From the NCBI GenBank assembly GCA_041674385.1, contig JBAYVU010000003.1, forward strand, positions 62,001 through 126,000: a DNA stretch of 64,000 nucleotides. Reading direction: 5' to 3'. The notes under the pieces are model-generated. The model was given only the letters and a program-made list of their open reading frames with translations, ran no database searches and was not told the DNA's origin. Each line of letters opens with the position of its first letter. Position 1 is the first letter of the stretch. The position numbers were made by a program, and so were the translations under genes. Below are positions 34,589-42,711 of this stretch, in pieces. The stretch comes from JACRAR01 sp041674385. Lineage in GTDB: Bacteria; Pseudomonadota; Gammaproteobacteria; Burkholderiales; Rhodocyclaceae.

Positions 34589-34635
34589 TGGTTTTCCTCA
34601 CGCCTCTGGATGTATTCCGGGTCGTATGTCGTCAT
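34585..34635 (-). CDS. 16-codon leader ORF overlapping the GGDEF-EAL start
   Basis: The ORF encodes MTTYDPEYIQRREENQ from an ATG at 34635 with a strong GGGGGAG ribosome site seven bases upstream. Its stop TGA overlaps the GTG start of the GGDEF-EAL gene by four bases (GTGA). Translation of this ORF should therefore feed ribosomes to the weaker GTG start. It may be a coupling leader rather than a functional peptide. No conservation data are available to me. Confidence 0.5.
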   Translation of the reverse strand: MTTYDPEYIQRREENQ

Positions 34636-34735
34636 GCCGTTCTCCCCCTCCACCAACTTTGTGCCCGCTAAGGCGGATCCTAAATGCTGAAGGGGGAATT
34701 TACGGGTTCATCGAAGAAGTGTGTATTGGGCTAAT

Positions 34736-34765
34736 GCCATAATTTGGCTATGGCAAATGCCATAG
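34736..34765. promoter_or_regulatory. Palindromic operator upstream of the GGDEF-EAL gene
   Basis: CTATGGC-AAAT-GCCATAG is a 7-base perfect palindrome at 34748-34765, with a third half-site GCCATA at 34736-34741. The same core, TATGGC-N4-GCCATA, recurs at 38117-38132 before the HU gene. It lies about 160 bases before the GGDEF-EAL start and just after the NarL-type regulator gene, which is the obvious candidate binder (inference). Confidence 0.5.
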
Positions 34766-34847
34766 TCTCGGCCATGCGGTAACAAGTCGCACCTCGAACA
34801 CGGGCAGCGGTTCGCGCTGGCCATCCGTTCTTCGGCGAGGGAGTGCC

Positions 34848-35483
34848 TCAACGCGAAATCAGGCCCTGGCGTAAGGCGTACTTGGTGAGTTCCGCGATAC
34901 TGTGCAGATTGAGTTTGCGCATGATGTTATATCGGTGTGCCTCCACAGTGCCCACCGCGATATGCAGCTGCGCGGAGATCTGCACCGAGGTATTGCCCTC
35001 AGCAACCATCAACAGCACTTCGGTCTCGCGTTTTCCCAAGCGAACCTTGGTGGCATTGTCTCCCTGGCGCTCGATGCCGCCCACCATCGATGCGGCAATA
35101 TTCTGGGAAAGATAGAATGTGCCGGCCGCTACCGCACGGATTCCCTGCAGCAGTTCTTCCCTGCCAGATGCCTTGTGGATATAACCGCCCGCACCGGCTT
35201 CCATCATACGTGCGACATAGTGCCGTTCGATGTAGGTGGACACCGCCAGCACCCGCACAGCGGGGCTCTCCGCAAGCATTTTGCGCGTTACTTCAATGCC
35301 GTTGATGTCTGGAAGGTCGATATCCATCAGGACGATGTCCGGCTGCAACTCGCGGGATTGCGTCAGCGCAATTTCTCCATCGCCCGCTTGGCCCACCACA
35401 CTGATATCCGGTTCCATCGCCAGTACCGTGCACAGCGCTTCGCGCATCAGCTTGTGGTCGTCGACAATCAGAATTCTAATCAT
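34848..35483 (-). CDS. NarL/LuxR-type response regulator
   Basis: The 211-residue protein has a receiver (ILIVDDHKLMREAL, phospho-acceptor D54 in LMDIDLPD) and a C-terminal LuxR helix-turn-helix (LGKRETEVLLMVAEGNTSVQISAQLHIAVGTVEAHR). It overlaps the sensor-kinase gene by four bases, so the two form a coupled pair. Its target set is unknown. The palindrome TATGGC-N4-GCCATA on both sides of this operon is the likeliest binding site, because LuxR-type regulators bind such inverted repeats. Confidence 0.93.
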   Translation of the reverse strand: MIRILIVDDHKLMREALCTVLAMEPDISVVGQAGDGEIALTQSRELQPDIVLMDIDLPDINGIEVTRKMLAESPAVRVLAVSTYIERHYVARMMEAGAGGYIHKASGREELLQGIRAVAAGTFYLSQNIAASMVGGIERQGDNATKVRLGKRETEVLLMVAEGNTSVQISAQLHIAVGTVEAHRYNIMRKLNLHSIAELTKYALRQGLISR

Positions 35484-37603
35484 TGGCCTGCCCCTTCGTT
35501 CTGTGTCCTCAATGGTACCGTCAGCACAACCATGGCGCCGTCGCCCGGACTGCTGTCGATTTGCACGTCGCCGCCGATGAAGCCGATGCGTTCGCGAACG
35601 CTGAACAAACCGAAGCCGCCCTTGGGGGACGGCGCCGAACCGTCTCGCTCAGCGAAACCGATGCCGGCGTCCGTCACGATAAGGATCAAGGTATTATTTT
35701 TTACCGTTACGGCAAGCTCGGCCTCATCGACCCGGGCATGTTTGGCCACGTTGATCAGCAACTCGCGCGCCGCGCGAAAAATCGGGATGCGCAAGGCTTC
35801 ATCCAAGTGTATGTCCACGCCGTTGTTGCTCACATTGACATGCAAGCCATAAGTGCGCTGTATCTCATCGGCCAGCCACTCCAGCGCCGGCATCAGCCCG
35901 AACTCGTGCAGTGCCGCCGGACTCAACTGCAGCGACAGGGAACGTACCGTTTTATCGGATGCATCGATCAGGGACTCAATCTCTTTCACCTGCTGTTTCA
36001 GTTCGTCGATCCTGGCGCCGTCCTCGTGCTGCAAGGTCAGCGTGGAGAGCTTGAGCTTGGCGACAGCGAGCGTCTGGCACAAACCATCGTGCAACTCATG
36101 GGCGATCGTCTTTCGCTCCCGCTCTTCGGTCGCACTCAGTTCCATTGTCAGCGCACGAAGTTGCGTGGTGCGTTCCCGCACCTGGCGTTCCAAAGTTGCC
36201 TGCTGTGTCTTGCGCTCAGTGATGTCCTGCAAGCAGATCTGTATGAGCGATTTGCCGCGGTGTGAAAATGACATCAGATGCACTTCGGCATCCCACTCCT
36301 CTCCGTCCGGTCGGCGATGTCGCCACTCCAACACCAAGGAACCCTTGGTCAGGGCCTCGTCGTGAATCTCTGGCCTGGCCGTTCTCAAAACCGTTCCGTC
36401 GTCCCGCTGCGGAAGCGCGACGTCAAGGGATGAGAGGCCAATGACAGCTTCGCGGCTGGGCATCCCGTAGATCAGTCGGGCCGCTTCATTGCAATCGAGG
36501 AAACATCCGCTGACGGGATCCATGACAACCAGCGCAATACGTGAATTGGCGAATAAGGCCTTATTGTAGGCTTCGCTTTCCTCCAGTTGCTTGTTGGTAC
36601 GTTCTTGCTCCCGCAGGCTTCGTTGAATATACCAAGCGAGTGTCAGAAGAGCGGCAGCGATCAGGACGAAATACAGCCCCCTCCTCCAGAGGTTCTGGCG
36701 CCAGCGGGCCATGACGGGATCGAACTGGCTGGACACGCCGATAGCGAGCGCCGAATCGCCTATGTTTCTATAAACAAACACCCGGTCTGAACCATCGAAG
36801 TCTCCAACACCAAGATAGCGGGCAAAGCGCTGATCTGCGCGCAGAAACGCCTGGAATGCGGCGCTATTGTCTAGGCTTCGACCGACAGAGACTTCGGCGC
36901 CGGGCAAGCGGTAGATCACATCGCCAAAGCGGTTTAGCAGGGTTGCTGTGCCCGATGTGGCTACCGGCAGTATCTGGTCCAGCACCGCCTCGAAGTAGTT
37001 GGGCGACATTGAAACCAGGGCGATGCCCATGAAGCGGCCGTCCTTGCCTCGAATCGCACGCGACAGGGCAATCGTGTTGCGCTTGGCGATCGTCCTGGAC
37101 GGACGGGAAAGCAAATAGCGATCATCGTCCGCCGGCTTGGCATCACGATGAACGATGAAGTCTTCGCGCCGCGAGGCGTCGAAGTGGCGCACTTCGGCAA
37201 CGCTCGCCGGGTCGTCCAGGCTCTGCGCGGTGACCACTCGGCCGTTGTTATCGGTGGTGATCAAGAAGTGAATCTCCGGAAACCGTTTCAAAAGGTGCGC
37301 CTGGGCTCGCCGGGCCATCTCCGGCGGGAGCGCCGGAGAGGAAACATGGTCGTCGATCACGCTTTGCAACAGCCAATCCATGCTGCGTAATGCGCCGGCA
37401 ATCTGCGCATCTCCAAAACGCGCATGACTTTCAAGCAGGCGATATTCCTGTACCAGCGTTTCCTCGTAATCGCCATGGATGACCCAGACGAGGGAGCCGC
37501 CAAGAATCAGTATGACCGCTATGGCGATCCCCCAGATCGACAGCGCTTCGAAACGGCGAAGTGGGAAAGTGCTGGATAACTCTTTACCAGGGAACGTATC
37601 CAT
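35480..37603 (-). CDS. Membrane sensor histidine kinase, HisKA_3 type, with PAS
   Basis: I place the start at the ATG at 37603 (MDTFPGKELSS, about 707 residues) because a longer TTG-started frame runs through a hairpin after the HU gene. The ribosome site is weak. A membrane segment (about 20-45), an extracytoplasmic sensor of the dCache type (about 50-290) and a second membrane segment (about 300-325) lead to a PAS domain and a HisKA_3 domain with H505 in HELHDG. The ATPase boxes ELLINVAKHAR, DAGIGF and GGFGLFSVRER follow. It is the partner of the NarL-type regulator. Confidence 0.88.
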   Translation of the reverse strand: MDTFPGKELSSTFPLRRFEALSIWGIAIAVILILGGSLVWVIHGDYEETLVQEYRLLESHARFGDAQIAGALRSMDWLLQSVIDDHVSSPALPPEMARRAQAHLLKRFPEIHFLITTDNNGRVVTAQSLDDPASVAEVRHFDASRREDFIVHRDAKPADDDRYLLSRPSRTIAKRNTIALSRAIRGKDGRFMGIALVSMSPNYFEAVLDQILPVATSGTATLLNRFGDVIYRLPGAEVSVGRSLDNSAAFQAFLRADQRFARYLGVGDFDGSDRVFVYRNIGDSALAIGVSSQFDPVMARWRQNLWRRGLYFVLIAAALLTLAWYIQRSLREQERTNKQLEESEAYNKALFANSRIALVVMDPVSGCFLDCNEAARLIYGMPSREAVIGLSSLDVALPQRDDGTVLRTARPEIHDEALTKGSLVLEWRHRRPDGEEWDAEVHLMSFSHRGKSLIQICLQDITERKTQQATLERQVRERTTQLRALTMELSATEERERKTIAHELHDGLCQTLAVAKLKLSTLTLQHEDGARIDELKQQVKEIESLIDASDKTVRSLSLQLSPAALHEFGLMPALEWLADEIQRTYGLHVNVSNNGVDIHLDEALRIPIFRAARELLINVAKHARVDEAELAVTVKNNTLILIVTDAGIGFAERDGSAPSPKGGFGLFSVRERIGFIGGDVQIDSSPGDGAMVVLTVPLRTQNEGAGQ

Positions 37604-37661
37604 ATCCTGTCGGACATTTCTTGTGGGGCACCCGATACCAGCCAAATCGGGAAGAATCGCT

Positions 37662-37689
37662 GACCGCCGCTTGGGCAAAAGCGGCGGTC
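37662..37689 (-). terminator. Hairpin after the HU gene
   Basis: GACCGCCGCTT and AAGCGGCGGTC pair perfectly over 11 bases around GGGCAA, 15 bases downstream of the HU stop on the minus strand. No U tract follows, so it may dampen read-through from HU into the sensor-kinase gene instead of ending transcription fully. Confidence 0.55.
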
Positions 37690-37703
37690 TGGAAAACAAT
37701 GGC

Positions 37704-38006
37704 TTACTTATTCTTGGCAGCCAGTTTTTTCTTGCCGCCGACAGCAGTCTTGAATCCAGCGCCCGCCTTGAACTTAGGCACGGTGCTGGCCGCTATCTTG
37801 AGTTCTTTGCCGGTCTGCGGATTCCGCCCGACGCGGGCCGCGCGTTTGGATGAACTGAAAGTGCCAAAACCGACCAGGGTCACGCTATCGCCTTTGGCGA
37901 CGGCATGGATAATCGCCTCGATACTGGCGTCCAGTGCCTTGCCTGCCGTCGTTTTGGGTATGTCGGCTGCTTTTGCGGCGACATCGATGAGTTCAGACTT
38001 ATTCAT
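37704..38006 (-). CDS. hupB: DNA-binding protein HU
   Basis: I chose the ATG at 38006 because GAGAGGA lies five bases upstream and because MNKSELIDVAAKAADIPKTT is the standard HU N-terminus. The 100-residue product has the DNA-binding arm segment GFGTFSSSKRAARVGRNPQTGK and a Lys-rich end (GGKKKLAAKNK). HU dimers bend and compact DNA. This copy is upstream of a two-component pair on the same strand, separated by a hairpin. A palindromic site lies about 110 bases upstream. The genome probably has other HU/IHF genes. Confidence 0.92.
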   Translation of the reverse strand: MNKSELIDVAAKAADIPKTTAGKALDASIEAIIHAVAKGDSVTLVGFGTFSSSKRAARVGRNPQTGKELKIAASTVPKFKAGAGFKTAVGGKKKLAAKNK

Positions 38007-38257
38007 GTATTCCTCTCTTTGGTTGACTAGAAAAATGCCGGCACGGCCGTCTCGGCCATTCATGTCGAGATTCCAGCATGGCCCGAATTTATAGCCGGCC
38101 CATCCAATAAATGCAATATGGCAAAAGCCATATATTTCATGATTAATATGCACTACCGAACAACCGACGCAATCCGCATCGCCGTGCCCTTTTTCGGGAA
38201 GCGCCGAGGCAGTAGAATCGGGGCTCGACCATTCGTTGACTTCAACCACTCGTCCTC
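38007..38257. promoter_or_regulatory. Divergent region between HU and argB
   Basis: The 251-base gap contains the palindrome at 38116-38133 and should carry the HU and argB promoters. I could not assign hexamers with confidence, and I see no gene. Confidence 0.4.
38116..38133. promoter_or_regulatory. Palindromic operator upstream of HU
   Basis: ATATGGC-AAAA-GCCATAT is a perfect 7-base palindrome with a 4-base spacer. The core equals the site at 34749-34764. It is 110 bases upstream of the HU start and 125 before argB. The shared core suggests one regulator, most simply the NarL-type protein encoded between the two sites. Confidence 0.5.
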
Positions 38258-39142
38258 ATGACCGAACATCTCAGCCCCAATCTCAAAGCCGGCATCCTCG
38301 CCGAGGCACTGCCATACATCAAGCGCTTCCATGGTCGTACCATCGTCATCAAATATGGCGGCAACGCCATGACCGACGAGCATCTCAAGCAATGTTTCGC
38401 GCGCGACGTGGTGCTGCTGAAGCTGGTCGGCATGAATCCGGTGGTGGTACATGGCGGCGGGCCACAGATCGACGATCTGCTCAAGCGCGTCGGCAAGCAG
38501 GGCTTGTTCGTCCAGGGCATGCGCGTCACCGATCGGGAGACCATGGATGTGGTCGAGATGGTGCTGGGCGGACAGGTGAATAAGGAGATCGTCAGTCTCA
38601 TCAACCAGCATGGCGGTAAAGCAGTCGGCCTGACCGGCAAGGACGGCAACCTGATCCGCGCCAAGAAACTGCTGATGCCCAGCCAGGACAAGCCGGGCGA
38701 CCTGATCGATATCGGCCAGGTCGGTGAAATCGTGGCGATTGATCCTTCCTTGATCGCCCTGCTCGACTCCGGTGCCTTCATCCCGGTGATCGCGCCGATC
38801 GGCGTGGGCGCCGGCGGAGAAACCTACAACATCAATGCCGATGTCGTCGCCGGCAAGATTGCCGAAATCCTCAAGGCAGAAAAACTGATCCTGCTGACCA
38901 ACACCGCCGGTGTGCTCGATGCCAATGGCAAGCTCCTGACCGGCATTACGCCGCGGGATATCGACAGCATGGTGCAGGATGGCACGCTTTCCGGCGGCAT
39001 GCTGCCGAAGATTGCATCGGCGCTCGATGCGGCGCGCAACGGCGTCAAGAACGTCCATATCATCGATGGTCGTGTCGAACATGCCTTGCTGCTGGAGATT
39101 CTGACCGACGAGGGTGTCGGGACGCTGATCAAAAGCAAATAA
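38258..39142 (+). CDS. argB: Acetylglutamate kinase
   Basis: ArgB phosphorylates N-acetylglutamate in arginine synthesis. The 294-residue protein has the family motifs KYGGNAM (ATP site), VVVHGGGPQIDDLL and NADVVAGKIAEIL, plus the LTNTAGVLD segment. Length and N-terminal extension match the family form that can be inhibited by arginine. It stands alone, with slmA following 100 bases later on the same strand. Confidence 0.97.
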   Translation: MTEHLSPNLKAGILAEALPYIKRFHGRTIVIKYGGNAMTDEHLKQCFARDVVLLKLVGMNPVVVHGGGPQIDDLLKRVGKQGLFVQGMRVTDRETMDVVEMVLGGQVNKEIVSLINQHGGKAVGLTGKDGNLIRAKKLLMPSQDKPGDLIDIGQVGEIVAIDPSLIALLDSGAFIPVIAPIGVGAGGETYNINADVVAGKIAEILKAEKLILLTNTAGVLDANGKLLTGITPRDIDSMVQDGTLSGGMLPKIASALDAARNGVKNVHIIDGRVEHALLLEILTDEGVGTLIKSK

Positions 39143-39242
39143 ACGGCCTCGGGGAAAAGCAAGCGCCTACTTAGCCCCCACAGCGGCTACAATCCTGCTC
39201 GAACCGCCGTGCCGTCCTGGCCGGCTCCAACAAGGGATCAAT

Positions 39243-39818
39243 ATGGCAACCAAACCCGGCGAACGCAAGCTGCAAATCCTCCAGGTCATCGCCGAAATGT
39301 TGCAAGACCCGGCGGGAGAGAAAGTCACCACCGCAGCGCTGGCAAAGAAGCTCGATGTTTCCGAGGCGGCACTCTACCGGCATTTCGCCAGCAAGGCGCA
39401 AATGTATGAAGGCCTCATCGAATTCATCGAGTCGGGCCTGTTTTCCGTGATCAATAAAATTTCCGCCGAGGAAGAAGATGGCCTCAAGCAGGCGCAGATG
39501 ATGCTGTCCTTATTGCTCGGCTTTGCCCAGAAGAACCGCGGACTGACCCGGGTGTTGATTGGCGATGCGCTGGTCAACGAGAATGAGCGGTTGCAGGCGC
39601 GCATCAACCAGTTGCTGGATCGCGTCGAGGCATCGCTGAAACAGGCGCTGAGGATGGCGGCGACCCAGGGAACCTTTCCCGCCGAACACGATTTTGCCGC
39701 TCACGCCAACGTGCTGCGCTGTTATGCGCTGGGGCGCTGGCATCAGTTCGTCAAGAGCGGCTTCAAGGACGACCCGCTCACCCAGTGGGCGCAGCAGTGG
39801 CCGATATTGGCGCAGTAG
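39243..39818 (+). CDS. slmA: Nucleoid occlusion factor SlmA (TetR family)
   Basis: The 191-residue protein has an N-terminal TetR helix-turn-helix (KVTTAALAKKLDVSEAALYRHFASKAQMYEGLIEFIE). This, and the rest of the chain, match SlmA, which binds DNA and FtsZ to keep the division ring away from the nucleoid. The AGGGATC sequence upstream serves as ribosome site. Other TetR regulators share the fold, but the match of the whole chain supports SlmA. Confidence 0.88.
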   Translation: MATKPGERKLQILQVIAEMLQDPAGEKVTTAALAKKLDVSEAALYRHFASKAQMYEGLIEFIESGLFSVINKISAEEEDGLKQAQMMLSLLLGFAQKNRGLTRVLIGDALVNENERLQARINQLLDRVEASLKQALRMAATQGTFPAEHDFAAHANVLRCYALGRWHQFVKSGFKDDPLTQWAQQWPILAQ

Positions 39819-39846
39819 CAAGCCGCCTGCTGCTCAGGGAGAAGAT

Positions 39847-40635
39847 ATGTCGATCAGGTTCTGGTTAAGCATCTGCTGCATGGCTGGATGGTTTGTCATG
39901 GCAACTGTTCATGCGGACCAACCGGCAGCGTCTCCCGCAGTCGCCGCCGCAGCCGATCTCAAGTTCGCTTTGCCGGAGCTCGCACAGGCTTTCGAGACTG
40001 CCAGCGGACGCAAGCTGCGCCTGTCGTTCGGCTCATCCGGCATGTTTGCCCAACAGATCGCCCAGGGGGCGCCGTTCGAACTGTTCTTCAGCGCCGACGA
40101 AAGCTACGTCGAGAGATTGTACAAAGCCGGTCGCAGCGAGAACCTCGGCAAACTCTATGCGTCGGGACGCATAGCGCTGTTTGTCCCGAATGGATCGCCG
40201 GTGCAGATTGACGGCAATCTGGGCAATCTGGCCGCCGCCGCGCGCGATGGTCGCCTCAAGCACCTCGCCATCGCCAACCCGGAGCATGCTCCCTATGGCC
40301 GTGCCGCACGTGAGGCACTGCGGCACGCCGGCATATGGGAACTCGTTAGCGACAAGCTGGTGCTGGGCGAGAACGCCGCCCAGGCAGCGCAATTTGCCGC
40401 GAGCGGCTCTGCCCAGGCGGGCATCGTGCCCTTGTCGCTGGCGCGCGCGCCGGATCTGGCCGCGCGCGGCGCCTTCGCCACGCTGCCCGAATCCTGGCAT
40501 GCCCCACTCAAGCAGCGCATGGTGCTGATCCAGGGTGCAAGCGAAACGGCGCAGCTGTTTTATGCCTTCATGCAAACCCCGGCTGCGCGGACCATCCTGA
40601 TCCGCCACGGCTTCGCACCGCCGCAAGAACCTTGA
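39847..40635 (+). CDS. modA: Molybdate ABC transporter, periplasmic binding protein
   Basis: I place the start at the ATG at 39847, which has GGGAG upstream and begins a signal peptide (MSIRFWLSICCMAGWFVMAT, cleavage near VHADQ). The 262-residue protein shows the ModA pattern: VAAAADLKFALPELAQAFE, GSSGMFAQQIAQGAPFELFFSADE, and the conserved IANPEHAPYGRAA. It captures molybdate or tungstate for modBC, which follow with overlapping codons. Confidence 0.94.
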   Translation: MSIRFWLSICCMAGWFVMATVHADQPAASPAVAAAADLKFALPELAQAFETASGRKLRLSFGSSGMFAQQIAQGAPFELFFSADESYVERLYKAGRSENLGKLYASGRIALFVPNGSPVQIDGNLGNLAAAARDGRLKHLAIANPEHAPYGRAAREALRHAGIWELVSDKLVLGENAAQAAQFAASGSAQAGIVPLSLARAPDLAARGAFATLPESWHAPLKQRMVLIQGASETAQLFYAFMQTPAARTILIRHGFAPPQEP

Positions 40636-41327
40636 TGGACTGGGCGGCGCTCGCGATTTCTCTCAAACTCGCGTTCGCCACGACGCTGCTACTGCTGCCC
40701 CTGGCGGTTCTGATAGCGCGGCCACTGGCCTGGTCGCGCTTTGTCGGCAAAGGTCTGGTTGAAGCCCTGGTGACCTTGCCGCTGGTGTTGCCCCCCACCG
40801 TGCTCGGTTTCTATCTGCTGCTGGCGATGGGCAACAACTCGCTGCTGGGTCAGGCTTGGCATGGCCTGACCGGACGGACACTGGTGTTCGGCTTCGACGG
40901 TTTATTGCTGGCTTCGCTGATTTTCAACCTACCCTTCGCCGTGCAACCGATTCAACGCGCGTTCGACGCCATCCCGCGTGAGGCGCGGGAGGCGGCCTGG
41001 TGCAGCGGACTCTCAACTTGGCGGACATTATGGCGAGTGGAACTGCCGCTCGCCTGGCCGGGCCTGCTCTCCGCCATTGTGCTGACATTCGCGCACACGC
41101 TCGGCGAATTCGGCGTGGTCTTGATGGTGGGCGGCAACATTGCCGACGAGACGCGGACCGTCGCGATCAGTATCTACGATCGGGTGCAAGCCTTCGACGA
41201 GTCTGGCGCGGCGACCATGTCGGCACTGCTGGTGGCGATCTCCTTCGCCGCCATCGCGACGCTCAACCTGCTCACCCGGCGCATCGGCAAGGCCGGTCAT
41301 GATATGGCTCACGAGCACAATGACTGA
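40635..41327 (+). CDS. modB: Molybdate ABC transporter, permease
   Basis: The ATG at 40635 overlaps the modA stop by one base. The 230-residue protein has about five hydrophobic segments and the cytoplasmic EAA loop (AREAAWCSGLSTWRTLWRVELPLAWPGLLSAIVLTFAHTLGEFG), which contacts the ATPase. LVLPPTVLGFYLLLAMG is typical of ModB. It overlaps modC by eight bases. Confidence 0.95.
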   Translation: MDWAALAISLKLAFATTLLLLPLAVLIARPLAWSRFVGKGLVEALVTLPLVLPPTVLGFYLLLAMGNNSLLGQAWHGLTGRTLVFGFDGLLLASLIFNLPFAVQPIQRAFDAIPREAREAAWCSGLSTWRTLWRVELPLAWPGLLSAIVLTFAHTLGEFGVVLMVGGNIADETRTVAISIYDRVQAFDESGAATMSALLVAISFAAIATLNLLTRRIGKAGHDMAHEHND

Positions 41328-42426
41328 AGGTCTTTCCGTCACGCTGCGCCAGGCGGCGCCGATTCCTCTCGATTGCTCGCTAAGCTGCGCGCCGGGCGAA
41401 TTGACGGCCCTGGTCGGCCCTTCCGGCAGCGGCAAATCGACGGTGTTGCGTTGCATTGCCGGCCTGTCCCGACCACAACATGGCCAGGTCGTCTGCGCCG
41501 GGGCAGACTGGCTCGACACGACGCAAGGTTTTTCCCTGCCGCCGCAGCGACGACGCATTGGCATGGTGTTCCAGAATTATTCGCTGTTGCCGCACCTGAC
41601 CGCAGTGGACAATGTCGCGCTCGGTTTGTGGCACCTGCCCGCACACCGGCGCGTCGAGACTGCCCGCGACTGGCTGGCGCGGGTGCACCTGCACGGCCTG
41701 GAGCAACGTCGCCCGGCCCAACTTTCTGGCGGACAGCAGCAGCGCGTGGCATTGGCGCGGGCGCTGGCGCGGGAACCGCAGGTACTGCTGCTGGACGAAC
41801 CCTTCTCGGCGGTGGACCAAGTGACGCGGCGCAAGCTGCAACAGGAATTGGCCAGGTTGCGCCGCGAACTGGCGATCCCCATCGTGCTGGTGACCCACGA
41901 CCTCGACGAGGCGCGCATGCTGGCAGACCGCATGGTGCTGCTGCATCGCGGCGAGAGCCTGCAGAGCGGACGCCCCGACGAAGTCTTGACGCAGCCGGCG
42001 AATACCGCGATCGCCCATCTGTTCGGGCTGAACAATCTGTTCGAGGGCAAGGTCGTCGCAGGCGATGCGCAGGGCAAAACGACGCTGGAGAGCCTGGGAG
42101 TTCGCCTCGAAGTTGCGCGCAGCCAGGGTTTTGCGCCGGGCGACCGGGTGAACTGGGTGATCCCGCCCGAGGGTATACTGCTGCAACGACGCGATCATCC
42201 TTCACGGGGCGAAACCGAGAATCCGGTGACGGGCAAAGTCACGGATTGTATTGTTCTCGGGCCGTATACCCAGGTCGTGCTGCTGCCAGAGGGCGTCAGG
42301 CTGCCGCTGACATTCTCGGTACCCACTCATGTCGCGCAGCGCAACGAACTTGCCGCCGGCACGACGGTACGCGTCACTTTACTGGCTCAGGCCATTCATT
42401 TGATGCCCTGGGAAAAACCGCAATAA
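41320..42426 (+). CDS. modC: Molybdate ABC transporter, ATPase
   Basis: I place the start at the ATG at 41320, inside the modB end. The frame is open earlier but overlaps modB. The 368-residue protein has Walker A GPSGSGKST, signature LSGGQQQR, Walker B VLLLDEPF and switch histidine in THDLDEA. The C-terminal part contains a TOBE-like regulatory domain (TGKVTDCIVLGPYTQVVLL). ATP hydrolysis drives molybdate import for molybdenum enzymes, none of which are encoded in the window. Confidence 0.95.
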   Translation: MTEGLSVTLRQAAPIPLDCSLSCAPGELTALVGPSGSGKSTVLRCIAGLSRPQHGQVVCAGADWLDTTQGFSLPPQRRRIGMVFQNYSLLPHLTAVDNVALGLWHLPAHRRVETARDWLARVHLHGLEQRRPAQLSGGQQQRVALARALAREPQVLLLDEPFSAVDQVTRRKLQQELARLRRELAIPIVLVTHDLDEARMLADRMVLLHRGESLQSGRPDEVLTQPANTAIAHLFGLNNLFEGKVVAGDAQGKTTLESLGVRLEVARSQGFAPGDRVNWVIPPEGILLQRRDHPSRGETENPVTGKVTDCIVLGPYTQVVLLPEGVRLPLTFSVPTHVAQRNELAAGTTVRVTLLAQAIHLMPWEKPQ

Positions 42427-42459
42427 GCCGCCCGGCCACCATCCAGGCGGGAGGCGCGG

Positions 42460-42642
42460 CTATCTCGTGAATTTCACCTTGGACTCGGCGGCACGACGCA
42501 GTTGCTCCTGATCCTGCGGCTTGTCCCACCACAGCGCACGACCGATTCTTTGCTGCTCCAGTTCTTCGGGATGTTGCTTGAGCCATTCGCGCATGAACTT
42601 GGTATGTTCGGATTCGTATATTCCATAGCCAAAAAATCCCAT
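42460..42642 (-). CDS. DUF3460 family small protein
   Basis: The 60-residue protein starts MGFFGYGIYESEHTKFMREW and contains LKQHPEELEQQRIGRALWWDK, which matches DUF3460, a family I know from betaproteobacteria. A good AGGAGA ribosome site precedes the start. The function is unknown. It sits downstream of spoT orientation-wise, alone between modC (converging) and spoT. Confidence 0.85.
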   Translation of the reverse strand: MGFFGYGIYESEHTKFMREWLKQHPEELEQQRIGRALWWDKPQDQEQLRRAAESKVKFTR

Positions 42643-42711
42643 GATGCTTCTCCTGTGAAAATCAGTTTGTCTGAACCAAGCTAGCTAGTACCCCAAAATC
42701 AAAGGCGGGCA

